Notes under the pieces: model-generated
Database searches by the model: none
Told to the model about the DNA's origin: nothing
Seen by the model: only the letters and a program-made list of their open reading frames with translations
Translations under genes and position numbers: made by a program
Shown: positions 23,307-32,122 of the stretch, one piece after another
Layout of the letters: each line of letters begins with the position of its first letter
How positions within the stretch are numbered: the stretch's first letter is position 1
Assembly (NCBI GenBank): GCA_942493235.1
Contig: OW818676.1
Coordinates: forward strand, 124,001-188,000
Reading direction: 5' to 3'
From: ENR-C587 sp942493235
Lineage (GTDB): Bacteria; Bacteroidota; Ignavibacteria; Kapaibacteriales; UBA2268
Length of the DNA stretch: 64,000 bases

Positions 23307-25700
23307 TTACAGTACATTCCATCTAACGCCAAGGTAAAATACTCTGCCCATAATCGGTCCCCAAACCATAGAGCTGTCAAAATATTTACCAAATGGATTA
23401 TCAGCTCCGACGATTGGATTTTCCTGCATAAAATTAGTTAGATTTTCGCCACCGGCATATATTTCCAAATCACCAAACTTCTTAGTAATCTGAGCATATA
23501 GCATCGGATATGGTTTAAACTCGTTTTCTAATCTATATTCTTCAGGATTAGATGCAGTATTTGGCAATCTACCGCCACCGTTAAGAGTTGCGGTAAAGTC
23601 AAATTTCCATTCATCGAAGTCTGTAGCATAAGCTAAATTGATAAAGGCTTTGTATCTGCTCGAAAGCGGTTTCTCAATCATCTGCCCGTTTACAGTCATT
23701 TTAACATCATTGTAGCGGTAGGCAGTCATTATCTCAAATCCGTGCATTGGCTTAAAAGTTAAATCTATTTGATAACTGTTAGAATACGAATCACCTTTTA
23801 GATTATAGAAATGCACTTCATTTGGATTTCTCTCAAGGTCAACCACTATCTGATTTATAAAATCGGTACGGTAATATTCGGCATTCAGAGTAAAGTCTTG
23901 CCCAAATAAATTAAAATCAATTGTCGAATTTATACCATAATTCCATGCCGACTCGGGATTTAGCTTTTCATCAACAAATAGAGTTCTTGAGCTTGCCAAT
24001 ATACCGGAGTTTTCGGCAAATATATTATTAATATGATAACCCTTACCGGCAGAAGCTCTAAGAGTAATTTTTTCTGTCGGAGTATATCTCAAGTGAAATC
24101 TCGGAGTAAAAAATGTCTCGTACAGATTATGAAAATCAACTCTGGCTCCGGCTATTACAGATATATTTTTTATTCCGCTATATGTATATTCTGCAAATAT
24201 ACCGGGTACTCTCTCAATTTTATTAACTAAAGTGTCTTGATAATTCGCAGTATTCTGATTTAAATATTTATATGTTTCGTCGAATTGGTCAAAGTTATAA
24301 CTGAGCCCCATATTGATTTTATGATTGAAATGTTCTTCGGTTTCTTCTTCACCTTCGTGAACATCTTCACCCTCATGAACTTCTTCCCCTCCGTGAGATT
24401 CCTCTCCTTCGTGATCTTCTTCACCCTCATGGTGCTCTTCGCCCTCTTGATGATTATGAACTTCTTCGCTTTCGTGATCTTCATGGTTATGAGCTTTATG
24501 CCCAAACCTTGTCTCATAGAGCAGTTTAGCAAATAAAGATTTCTGATTACCATTATAATTATTTTTTCCATAGAATGAATTTTGGTCGTGAGAAGATACT
24601 GCGTATTGAACAGCTATACTATTATAGCTTTCGGTAGGCAATACATAGCCTAATTTACCGAACAATTCATATCTTTCTGTTTTTATATCAATACCGTATT
24701 TAGTGAAGTTTTTATCCGGAAAGAATTCGACTTGTCCGGCTTTTCGTTCTTCATTAAGTAATTTAATAGTATGTGAAGTATGAATTCCATCGGATTCATA
24801 TTCCCAGCGATTTAAGAAAGCGTATTGCTGCTCCATAGGAGTATCAAGAAAAGAATCATCGTTTCCGTCTATTTGGCGATTAAGATAATTAGCATGAAAC
24901 ATAATATTTGTTCCTACTTGCTCGCTTACTTCAATTGCCGAACTAATATCTGCCTCTATTCTGGCTTCGCTATTAGCATAAATATTAACAAATAAAGGGT
25001 CAGAATTATGTGGTTTTTTGTATTCTACATTTATTTGACCGGTTACAGATTCATAACCCGAAGCTACTGAGGCAGCACCTTTAGAGATTTGAATAGACTC
25101 CATCCACTGACCGGGCACATAGTTAAGCCCAAATGTAGTAGAAAGCCCTCTTATATTAGGTACATTTTCGGTCATCATCTGGGTATAGATACCCTCTAAG
25201 CCGAGAAGCTCTATCTGTTTTGCACCCGTAACGGCATCGGAATAGTTCACATCTACCGAAGGATTAGCGGTAAAGCTCTCTGCTAAATTACAGCAAGCCG
25301 CTTTTCTTAATCCCTGAGAAGTTATCATTTGCGAATTTATAGCTGATTTAGAGATTATCAGAGATGGTTGCTGAGCAATAATTTCTACAGCAGCAGTTTG
25401 AATCGGCTGTAGCTCTACATCAATTACAGATTGATTGATTTGAATTTCGATAGTGTCTGCTTTATATCCGGCATAAGAGACTGCAATAGAATTATTTATA
25501 TTGTCTATATTTAATTTAAAAGCACCGAACTTATCGGTTTTTGTACCCTTATTGGTGTTCAGTAATTTTATGGTAGCTCCCATTAGCGGAGCTTTAATTC
25601 TTGAGTTATCAAGCCCGAAAATTTTACCACTGATTTCTCTTGAAAATGCAGATACATTAGAAATCATTATAATAACTAAAAATATAAATATCTTTTTCAT
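23307..25700 (-). CDS. TonB-dependent outer-membrane receptor with His/Glu-rich insert
   Basis: A 797-residue protein with signal peptide (MKKIFIFLVIIMISNVSAFS). Residues ~20-100 form a carboxypeptidase-regulatory-like domain (GKIFGLDNSRIKAPLMGATIKLLNTNKGTKTD), followed by the plug (about 115-225, LLGLEGIYTQMMTENVPNIRG and SIQISKGAASVASGYESVTGQINVEY) and a beta-barrel ending GRVFYLGVRWNVL. An extracellular loop at about 393-457 consists almost only of His, Glu, Asp and Gly in HEGEE-type repeats, well suited to bind divalent metal. The gene follows a small Cys/His-rich protein gene by 72 bases on the same strand. I infer metal (for example copper or zinc) import or sensing; the true ligand is unknown. 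Confidence 0.9.
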   Translation of the reverse strand: MKKIFIFLVIIMISNVSAFSREISGKIFGLDNSRIKAPLMGATIKLLNTNKGTKTDKFGAFKLNIDNINNSIAVSYAGYKADTIEIQINQSVIDVELQPIQTAAVEIIAQQPSLIISKSAINSQMITSQGLRKAACCNLAESFTANPSVDVNYSDAVTGAKQIELLGLEGIYTQMMTENVPNIRGLSTTFGLNYVPGQWMESIQISKGAASVASGYESVTGQINVEYKKPHNSDPLFVNIYANSEARIEADISSAIEVSEQVGTNIMFHANYLNRQIDGNDDSFLDTPMEQQYAFLNRWEYESDGIHTSHTIKLLNEERKAGQVEFFPDKNFTKYGIDIKTERYELFGKLGYVLPTESYNSIAVQYAVSSHDQNSFYGKNNYNGNQKSLFAKLLYETRFGHKAHNHEDHESEEVHNHQEGEEHHEGEEDHEGEESHGGEEVHEGEDVHEGEEETEEHFNHKINMGLSYNFDQFDETYKYLNQNTANYQDTLVNKIERVPGIFAEYTYSGIKNISVIAGARVDFHNLYETFFTPRFHLRYTPTEKITLRASAGKGYHINNIFAENSGILASSRTLFVDEKLNPESAWNYGINSTIDFNLFGQDFTLNAEYYRTDFINQIVVDLERNPNEVHFYNLKGDSYSNSYQIDLTFKPMHGFEIMTAYRYNDVKMTVNGQMIEKPLSSRYKAFINLAYATDFDEWKFDFTATLNGGGRLPNTASNPEEYRLENEFKPYPMLYAQITKKFGDLEIYAGGENLTNFMQENPIVGADNPFGKYFDSSMVWGPIMGRVFYLGVRWNVL

Positions 25701-25772
25701 TTGTATTTCCTAAAAAACAATAATTAAAAATTTGCGATTATTCGCTAAATGTAAGTAATAAAAGGAATTTAA

Positions 25773-26273
25773 TTAGGAAATACTTGAAAAGTCTTCTTCT
25801 GAAGATTGAGAAGATTTGTGTATGAATTCTACAATGTGGTCTGATATATTGATTTTATCACGAGGATTATTTAATATTATATTGTAATACTCATTAGAAA
25901 TATCAAGTAATTTATCGGCTGAAATCAAATTTTCTATCGTGGGATATATAGTTATAGTGTTACTTATACTATTATACTGGAAATCATCATCAATTTCAAA
26001 TACAGAGCTAAACTGCGTGCAACATTCATCAGAATAATGAGGAGTGTAAGAATTGCAGCCTGAATTATCCGTATTGGAATGACTATCCTGGCAATGATGG
26101 CAAGTATTTTCATTCTCTTGATGATGGCAGGGGCATTCTGCATTTTTAAACATAGTAGCTGTCTGCTTACCGTGGGCAGAACATATATGATGATTTATTT
26201 CGATTCCTACAAAGTATATTAGGAATACAAAAGTCATCATTATTGATGTTATATTTTGAATTTTCTCTTTCAT
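25773..26273 (-). CDS. Small His/Cys-rich protein beside TonB receptor (HYC_CC_PP-like)
   Basis: A 166-residue protein with one N-terminal membrane or signal segment (MMTFVFLIYFVGIEI). After it come NHHICSAHGK, CPCHH, CHHCQ and DECC clusters within ~75 residues, then a low-complexity acidic tail. The pattern H-x-C ... CC with a neighbouring TonB receptor is like the HYC_CC_PP family of Bacteroidota, whose function is not established but which is thought to handle metals. It lies 24 bases after the Rpn-family gene and 72 before the receptor, so the three may share a transcript. Length is a little more than usual for the family. Confidence 0.65.
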   Translation of the reverse strand: MKEKIQNITSIMMTFVFLIYFVGIEINHHICSAHGKQTATMFKNAECPCHHQENENTCHHCQDSHSNTDNSGCNSYTPHYSDECCTQFSSVFEIDDDFQYNSISNTITIYPTIENLISADKLLDISNEYYNIILNNPRDKINISDHIVEFIHKSSQSSEEDFSSIS

Positions 26274-26297
26274 TGCATTTAATTGACGAAATTGCTT

Positions 26298-27167
26298 TTA
26301 ATAAATTATATTATCTTTTCTAATTTTGTGGACCTCTTCAATTTTAACGCCTGTTTTTATTGAAATTGTCTCGTCATCTAATACATCTAAAAAGCTTTTG
26401 ATAGTTGATAATAATGCTAATCGTTTACCTTCTTCTATTCCCTGCTTCTTGCCTTCTTCTAAGCCTTCTAATTTGGCAGAATAAATCTGCATATTTCTAT
26501 CTCTGTATGCTTTTAATCTGGCTTCATATAGTTCTCTATCGTCTCTGTTGAAATACATTCGCTCTAAAGCAGCTAAGGCTTTAATAATTGTAGGAATTTC
26601 TTCTAATTCTTTCGGCAAATAGTCTTCGGAATAAACGTCTGCCTTTTGCAAGAAATTCACCCAACGATCTAATAAAGAAGATATATTATCATTATATTTA
26701 TTAAGCTCAATAAAGTGAATTTCTATATCATCAAAATATACTTTGTTGGAATTAGTATTGTACATTTTATAAACATTATGATACTCTTTCTCGTTAAGGC
26801 AATCGAAATTCAAGATATTTATACAGATTGTCTTTTTCAGTAGTTCGAAACTTATGCCACTTTCTAATTGAGAATCATATAATCTTGCCCAATTGTACAA
26901 AGCTCTTTTTTCATAATACTGCTGTGATATAATTTGCATCTCAATATTAAACCAATTTCCATTTTCATCTTGAGCTTTAATGTCTAATACTGACAATTTA
27001 TCTTCTATAGACCCATTGTCGTTATATGGATTTTTTAAAATTAAATCTTTTACTCGATCTTTTTCAGATACAATTGAATTGATTAAATCAATTAGAATAT
27101 CCTTATTCTCTTCCGAGCCGAATAACTTCTTAAAAGCAAAGTCTATTCGTGGATTTATTCTGCACAT
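26298..27167 (-). CDS. Rpn family recombination-promoting nuclease / PD-(D/E)XK protein
   Basis: A 289-residue protein. It opens MCRINPRIDFAFKKLFGSEENKDILIDLIN, the hallmark of the Rpn / PDDEXK_2 group (once called a transposase). The nuclease core follows: VLDIKAQDENGNWFNIEMQI gives D-x(n)-E-x-Q/K, then YYEKRALYNWARLYDSQLESG. The C-terminal part has a helix with LEGLEEGKKQGIEEGKRLALL, a length-variable repeat common in the family. Rpn proteins nick DNA and raise recombination; some serve in phage defence. Start chosen at ATG 27167 with GAGGTG in front; a GTG two codons earlier overlaps that site. It may be co-transcribed with the metal locus downstream. Confidence 0.87.
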   Translation of the reverse strand: MCRINPRIDFAFKKLFGSEENKDILIDLINSIVSEKDRVKDLILKNPYNDNGSIEDKLSVLDIKAQDENGNWFNIEMQIISQQYYEKRALYNWARLYDSQLESGISFELLKKTICINILNFDCLNEKEYHNVYKMYNTNSNKVYFDDIEIHFIELNKYNDNISSLLDRWVNFLQKADVYSEDYLPKELEEIPTIIKALAALERMYFNRDDRELYEARLKAYRDRNMQIYSAKLEGLEEGKKQGIEEGKRLALLSTIKSFLDVLDDETISIKTGVKIEEVHKIRKDNIIY

Positions 27168-27250
27168 AATCACCTCAATCTATTTTTTTATATTTATATA
27201 TAAACAACGTTTTTAAGAGAATTTAGACGGATTTTTATCTAAAGTATTAG

Positions 27251-27292
27251 AAAAAATCCTCAATCGGATAAAATCACAAATTGAGGATTTAA
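27251..27292 (-). terminator. Terminator of yebC
   Basis: A perfect 11-bp stem (AAATCCTCAAT at 27254-27264 with its complement at 27280-27290), followed on the minus strand by extra T. It may work in both directions. Confidence 0.85.
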
Positions 27293-27323
27293 AATACTTA
27301 CTACTAATTAAGTTAGATAAGAT

Positions 27324-28079
27324 TTATTCGTTTTCTAATTGAGCCATAATTTCGTCAGAAATATCAAAATTGGAATAGCAATTCTGAACGTCGTCATTAT
27401 CCTCAATCATTTCGATTGCTCTGAGTACCTTTCTGGCATCGTTAATATCGGTAATTTCAACCATATTTTGAGCAATTTGCTCGAGCTTGCCTTCAGTAAT
27501 TTCAAATTTATTCTCATTTAAATATTTGTTTAGAATATTAAATGACTCCATAGCACAGATAATTCTTGACTCTTCATCGCCGAATTCCAAATCTTCTGCA
27601 CCTGATTCAAGAACTATTTCAAGCAATTCTTCTTCAGATTTACCATTATTTTTAATCGTAAAAACGCCTTTGCGATTAAAGTTCCAAGCTACAGAATTAG
27701 GCTCGCCGAGATTACCGCCGAATTTATTAAATAGAGTGCGAACCTCCGGAAACGTTCTGTTCCTATTATCGGTAACGCATTCTAATATTGCGGCTACACC
27801 ACTTGGCAAGTAACCTTCGTAGTTGATTTCTTCATAACTCTCGCCCGCAAGCTCGCCAGTACCTTTTTTAATGGCACGCGTAATATTATCAGCAGGCATA
27901 TTAACTGCTCTGGCACTGGTAACGGCAAGTCTTAATCTTGAATTTGAATCTGCATCGCCCCCGCCTTCGCGAGCTGCAATTGTAATTTCTTTAGCTATAC
28001 GTGTGAAAACTTTTCCGCGTTTTGCATCTTGCCTGCCTTTGCGGTGTTTTATGTTTGCCCATTTACTATGACCTGACAT
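27324..28079 (-). CDS. yebC: YebC/PmpR family transcriptional regulator / TACO1-like
   Basis: A 251-residue protein of typical family length. It opens MSGHSKWANIKHRKGRQDAK, which is invariant in YebC, followed by GKVFTRIAKEITIAAREGGGD and the MPADNITRAIKKGTGE block; EAYGPGG-type sequence is replaced by NYEGYLPSGVAAILECVTDNRNRT. YebC proteins are DNA-binding regulators in some bacteria; more recent work ties the family to translation of proline-rich stretches. It is a single-gene unit with a strong terminator. Confidence 0.95.
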   Translation of the reverse strand: MSGHSKWANIKHRKGRQDAKRGKVFTRIAKEITIAAREGGGDADSNSRLRLAVTSARAVNMPADNITRAIKKGTGELAGESYEEINYEGYLPSGVAAILECVTDNRNRTFPEVRTLFNKFGGNLGEPNSVAWNFNRKGVFTIKNNGKSEEELLEIVLESGAEDLEFGDEESRIICAMESFNILNKYLNENKFEITEGKLEQIAQNMVEITDINDARKVLRAIEMIEDNDDVQNCYSNFDISDEIMAQLENE

Positions 28080-28227
28080 AAATTATTCCTTTTATATATA
28101 ATAACAATATGCTTATTTAATTAATGCAAAAATAAAGAATTTAAGCGATTATATAAAACAATAATAAATAATACTGTAATATCATTTCCAGAATGACGTA
28201 CATATTAGCTCTCGCCGTCCCCTTTGG

Positions 28228-28370
28228 CTAAAAGAGCCTGTGTAAATACTCGAATTAATTCATTTTACTCTAATGCAACCTGACGGTTAACCGTCAGGTT
28301 GATAGGTACTTATTCTATTTTTCAATCTTACATAAATTACAAATTTCCTGTTTTTACACAGCCTCTTTAG
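28228..28370. mobile_element. ~143-bp non-autonomous repeat with GGTTAACC palindrome, copy 1
   Basis: Its ends are inverted: CTAAAAGAGCCTGTGTAAA-like on the left and TTTACACAGCCTCTTTAG on the right. Inside is the perfect palindrome CCTGACGGTTAACCGTCAGG (28279-28298). A second copy is at 35216-35348, and a fragment at about 4786-4835 in the other direction. The GGCTGTGTAAA end sequence is shared with the 284-bp element, pointing to a common transposase. Confidence 0.7.
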
Positions 28371-28553
28371 CATTGGAATACAAGCACTCTTAGGTATTCT
28401 AATTTTAGTAAAAATCCCTAATCTTATGGTTTTTACACAACCACTAAAAGCCACAGGTTGATGTAAAATAAATTATTTCAAACAGAAAATGATATAATTT
28501 ATTACAATTTTACTGTAATACTATAGCATGTAATACTAAAATACAATTTTAAA

Positions 28554-28597
28554 CAAAAAAAGCCTGACTTCGATTTTCCTCGAAACCCGGCTTTTAA
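28554..28597 (-). terminator. Terminator of rpmI
   Basis: Read on the minus strand, AAAGCC...TTCG pairs with CGAA...GGCTTT around GAGGAAAAT, with small internal mismatches, followed by a T-run. It lies 19 bases after the rpmI stop. Confidence 0.85.
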
Positions 28598-28615
28598 ACC
28601 AATTTCAAAATGACC

Positions 28616-28813
28616 TTAAGCCAAAGCTAACATTTGCTTTACTCTTTTTACGTCTGTTGGATGAACAGTAGTTGACTGACGCAAACTTCTTTTAGTCTTT
28701 CTGTTTTTCTTAGTCAAGATGTGGCTTTTAAAAGCCTTTTCTCTTTTGAATTTACCTGTGCCTGTGAGTTTGAACCTCTTTTTAGCGGCACCCTTTGTCT
28801 TCATCTTTGGCAT
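28616..28813 (-). CDS. rpmI: 50S ribosomal protein L35
   Basis: A 65-residue basic protein: MPKMKTKGAAKKRFKLTGTG opening, then KFKREKAFKSHILTKKNRKTKRSLR, ending VKRVKQMLALA. This matches L35 over its full length. Most bacteria have infC-rpmI-rplT in one operon; here a terminator follows rpmI directly, and neither rplT nor infC is next to it, so the operon has been broken up. A TAATTTTG box on the minus strand at 28886-28879 could be its -7 element. Confidence 0.95.
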   Translation of the reverse strand: MPKMKTKGAAKKRFKLTGTGKFKREKAFKSHILTKKNRKTKRSLRQSTTVHPTDVKRVKQMLALA

Positions 28814-29085
28814 TGCTGTAATTCCTATACTTATATATTGAATACTTATTTTTTAATACTATATCTAACATAGAAATGCAAAATTAGCATAAATTTCCCG
28901 AATAATAAAATTAATTCTTAAAATATTTCAAATATTTTAGAAATATTTTAATATGCTATATCATTTACAATTTGAAATCATACAGATGAGGTATTATCTA
29001 TCACCAATTCACAAATATTGGGTTATATCAAACTATAGATTAGAAGCTGTTATCAATGTTTTTATAATCAGAATTCAATTCTTTG
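28814..29085. other. AT-rich gap upstream of rpmI
   Basis: No gene seen. It holds a possible -7 box for rpmI (28879-28886, minus strand), with no good TTTG partner. The bifunctional-nuclease terminator starts at 29086. Confidence 0.4.
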
Positions 29086-29122
29086 AAAAATCCTTTTCAA
29101 TAATCAATTAAAAAGGATTTTT
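29086..29122 (-). terminator. Terminator of the bifunctional nuclease gene
   Basis: AAAATCCTTTT (29087-29097) pairs with AAAAGGATTTT (29111-29121), a perfect 11-bp stem with a T-run on either strand. Confidence 0.85.
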
Positions 29123-29138
29123 TAACTTATTTAATTCA

Positions 29139-29726
29139 TTATGCTAATTTTGCAATTTCATCGCGAATTTTAGCAGCTTTCTCATAGTCTTCATCAGTAA
29201 TTGCTTTATCAAGCAATGTTTGTAAATGTTCAATTTTATTACGAGGATTAGTCTGTGTGTTCATCTTTTTATTCTTTATGAACTGCATTTCGTCATCTTC
29301 TCCGTAATGAGTATCTTCGGAAGCTGCACCAATTGCTGTCTCGTCCATTACATCGCTGTTTACATATATGGGTGCATTGCACCTTACAGCAAGAGCTACC
29401 GCATCACTTGGGCGGGCATCTATCTCAAACCCGAAATCTTCAAAAACTAATTTTGCATAGAATGTACCTTCTCTAAGCTCACTTATTACTACTTCAGTAA
29501 GTGTTGAGCCATAAGCATCTATTAGTGATTTAAGTAAATCATGAGTCATCGGTCTCGGAGGTGCTACCCCCTCTAACTCTAAGGCAATTGCCTGAGCTTC
29601 AAAAGCACCGATTATTATCGGCAATCGCCTATTCCCGTCCAATTCTTTTAATATCAACGCATAAGCATTGTTATTTGCCGGGCTTGCCGACAACCCTAAT
29701 ACAATAAGTTGTATTTTTTCCATCAT
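29139..29726 (-). CDS. Bifunctional nuclease family (DUF151) protein with UVR motif
   Basis: A 195-residue protein in two parts. Residues 1-140 are a DUF151 / BFN domain: LPIIIGAFEAQAIALELEGV, RPMTHDLLKSLIDAYG and IDARPSDAVALAVRCNAPIYV are its hallmark motifs. Residues ~160-195 are a UVR helix pair (LQTLLDKAITDEDYEKAAKIRDEI), the piece by which UvrB and UvrC contact and which is also fused to DUF151 in Bacteroidota. Plant and mycobacterial members have nuclease activity on DNA and RNA; the bacterial role is not well known. It has its own terminator and no operon partners. Confidence 0.92.
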   Translation of the reverse strand: MMEKIQLIVLGLSASPANNNAYALILKELDGNRRLPIIIGAFEAQAIALELEGVAPPRPMTHDLLKSLIDAYGSTLTEVVISELREGTFYAKLVFEDFGFEIDARPSDAVALAVRCNAPIYVNSDVMDETAIGAASEDTHYGEDDEMQFIKNKKMNTQTNPRNKIEHLQTLLDKAITDEDYEKAAKIRDEIAKLA

Positions 29727-29968
29727 TATTGACTGCCGCTTTTGTTTATAATATTTACTATATGTTTTGACTTTTTAATAAATAAAATATTGCATAATTA
29801 GCATAGTGAAATTACATTTTTATTTAATACAAAGCTCAAAATATCCCCGATTTGTCCAATAACAAATTGCAGAAATTGTGAATTATCTCTCCTTTACAAA
29901 TCTCAATTAGAGACGGTATATACGTATTATGGGTTTCCTGTATGAATAAGTATTTATCTAAAATAGTT

Positions 29969-30853
29969 CTAAGGTATTGGACGTTTTTTTATCATTCCGC
30001 CTTTAGTGTCTTTGATGCTGCTCATTACTACAAATGCACTCGAATCTTTGTTGTCAATTATTTTATTTAGTTGAGATAATTCTAATCTGGTTATTACTGT
30101 ATATAAAATATCCGTAGTCGAGTTTTCTTCATTATGCGAATACCCTCCGCGTCCCAGAAACACAGTAACTCCGCGACCTAAACTCTCTAATATTGCAGCT
30201 TTTATTTCTTCGGATTGTGCTGATATTATCGTTACTCCAATGTATTCTTCTATACCTTCAATTATAAAGTCAACTGTTTTGGAAGCAGCCAGATAAGTTA
30301 GGATTGCATATAGAGCTATCTCAATTGACAATATATATGCGGCAGCAGAAAATATCATAATATTAAATATTAATATTATATCTCCGATTGTCAATCCTGT
30401 TTTTTTACTCAGAAATATGGCTAAGACTTCAGTCCCGTCTATTACTGCTCCGCCACGAATTGATAATCCGATTCCCGTTCCAAGGAAAAATCCACCAAAT
30501 ACCGCAATTAGCAATTTATCGGTGGTAACTACCGGATATGGTATAAATGCCGTAGCTAATGCTAATAGCGATATTGCAACCATACTCTTTATCGCAAATG
30601 TCCTATTTACTTGCGAAAATCCCAATAGAATAAATGGCATATTTAATACAACTAATAATATTGGTAATGGCAACCCGGTAACTTCAGTTACTAACAATGA
30701 TATACCCGTTACTCCGCCATCAATAAACCCATTTGGCAACAAAAATCCTTTTAAACCAAATCCCGCAGACAATACTCCAATGATTATTAATATATTATCT
30801 TTAACAATTTTAAAATATGCTTTTTTAATATTACTCATTTCGGTATTACTCAT
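29969..30853 (-). CDS. YitT family membrane protein (DUF2179 at C-terminus)
   Basis: A 294-residue inner-membrane protein with about five to six hydrophobic segments between residues 20 and 185. VLSAGFGLKGFLLPNGFIDGGVTGISLLV and GTGIGLSIRGGAVIDGTEVLAI are the conserved DUF161/YitT glycine-rich motifs. The soluble C-terminus (about 205-290) with VTIISAQSEEIKAAILESLGRGVTVFLGRGGYS is the DUF2179 domain. Function is not established in the family; transport is often proposed. It stands alone at the edge of a repeat-rich gap. Confidence 0.92.
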   Translation of the reverse strand: MSNTEMSNIKKAYFKIVKDNILIIIGVLSAGFGLKGFLLPNGFIDGGVTGISLLVTEVTGLPLPILLVVLNMPFILLGFSQVNRTFAIKSMVAISLLALATAFIPYPVVTTDKLLIAVFGGFFLGTGIGLSIRGGAVIDGTEVLAIFLSKKTGLTIGDIILIFNIMIFSAAAYILSIEIALYAILTYLAASKTVDFIIEGIEEYIGVTIISAQSEEIKAAILESLGRGVTVFLGRGGYSHNEENSTTDILYTVITRLELSQLNKIIDNKDSSAFVVMSSIKDTKGGMIKKRPIP

Positions 30854-31188
30854 TTTATTTCTTAGATATTATTTACTCTTTTTAAATAGACTATTTTTTA
30901 CTTCTTTTATTGAACAAAGATGGCAATAATCTTTTTCTTCACTGTTTAAATGGGTATTATTGGAGGCTGGGGGCTGGTAGCTGGGGGATAGAGGTTCAGG
31001 GTTGAATCAATTACGATTTACATAATTTATGTCATATATAATTCCCAAACCTATCCCCAAGAATTAAGAACCCACCCTTTCATCGCTTCGCGATGTCACC
31101 CCTCAATGAGGGAAATTTTAAGTATAGTCACCAGTCACTATCCCCTACGCTGAAGCATGGGGTTGATAACTCTCCAACTTCCTAATTC

Positions 31189-31336
31189 CTATTTTCTATT
31201 TCCCAATTCCGAAGAAAGAACCCACCCTGTCATCGCTTTGCGATGACACCCCTCCTTTTGGAGGGGAATTTGAAGAATAGTTGTTACATGGCTTTTCTAC
31301 CAATATTCAACAGCTAACGCAGTTGGAAGATAAGAA
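31189..31336. repeat. 148-bp exact duplication, copy A
   Basis: The same 148 bases recur at 31524-31671 in direct orientation, by eye without a difference. Each contains one GATGACACCCC repeat and one TTCAACAGCTAAC repeat. The exact match implies a recent event or ongoing conversion. Confidence 0.88.
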
Positions 31337-31405
31337 TCCATACATAATCTTTAAGCCCTCCCTTTGGGGAGGGTTTGGGAGGGGTTGATAGATTTTCAGC
31401 CTCAG

Positions 31406-31430
31406 CCTTACTACGCAGAGCGTAGTAAGG
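31406..31430. repeat. Palindrome related to 2214-2242
   Basis: CCTTACTACGC (31406-31416), AGA, and the exact complement (31420-31430). It differs from the palindrome at 2216-2240 at matched positions in both arms, so the stem is kept while the sequence changes. Confidence 0.65.
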
Positions 31431-31523
31431 AGGCGAATAAAAAGGGAGTGCTAAATGTATTCTACCGATGTTCAACAGCTATCGATGTTGGAAGAAAAGA
31501 ACTTATTTCCTAATTCCTATTTT

Positions 31524-31671
31524 CTATTTTCTATTTCCCAATTCCGAAGAAAGAACCCACCCTGTCATCGCTTTGCGATGACACCCCTCCTTTTGGAGGG
31601 GAATTTGAAGAATAGTTGTTACATGGCTTTTCTACCAATATTCAACAGCTAACGCAGTTGGAAGATAAGAA
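31524..31671. repeat. 148-bp exact duplication, copy B
   Basis: Direct repeat of 31189-31336; the 187 bases between the copies include the palindrome at 31406-31430 and another TTCAACAGCTA unit. Confidence 0.88.
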
Positions 31672-32122
31672 ACCGATTTCTCCCAAACTTGCTAATTCCC
31701 TATCCCCTATCCCCTTTCCCCTATCCCCGAACCCCTATCCCCCAAAAAAGAACCACCCCGTCATCGCTTCGCGATGCCACCCCTCCAATTGGATGGGAAT
31801 TTTAAGAAATAGTCGCTAAACAGCTTTATTACCAATGTTCAACATCTAACGATGTTGTAAGAAAGGAACTTATTTTTCAAACCCCACTAACCATTTCCTA
31901 CTTCCTACTTCCTATTTCCTACTTCCTATTTCCCACTTCCTACTTTATAACTTTCAACTTCCCAGCCACCAGCAACTATCTCCGAACCTCTATACCCGAA
32001 TCACTAATCACCAGTCACTGTATTTATTATTTTCTTTTAAATAATATTTTGGATTCTAATATAATTTTTTTATTTTGTATCTTTATAATTGCCAATTTAT
32101 TTAATATTATGTTCGGATAATT

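Larger units (their letters stand above)
30930..32090. repeat. 1.2 kb non-coding cluster of interspersed repeats
   Basis: No gene. It holds four copies of the GATGACACCCCTCC-type repeat (31069-31125, 31210-31270, 31548-31605, 31750-31800), four copies of a unit reading ACCAATnTTCAACAGCTAAC (about 31300, 31463, 31637, 31832; a fifth is at about 35945), tracts of CTATTTCCTACTTCC-like C/T-rich sequence (31690-31740, 31890-31950) and CTGGGGGCTGG-like G-rich sequence (30965-30990). Small reading frames in it come from the repeats. Confidence 0.85.

Noticed and set aside
24260..24571. Lys-rich open frame within the TonB receptor gene
   Set aside because: Frame-shifted reading of the HEGEE-type codon repeats on the same strand.
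31455..31819. Two overlapping small open frames (65 and 67 codons)
   Set aside because: Made entirely of interspersed repeat units, including the 148-bp duplication.
31189..31870. CRISPR array in the repeat cluster
   Set aside because: Repeats differ in length and spacing, spacers are themselves repeats, and no cas genes are near.
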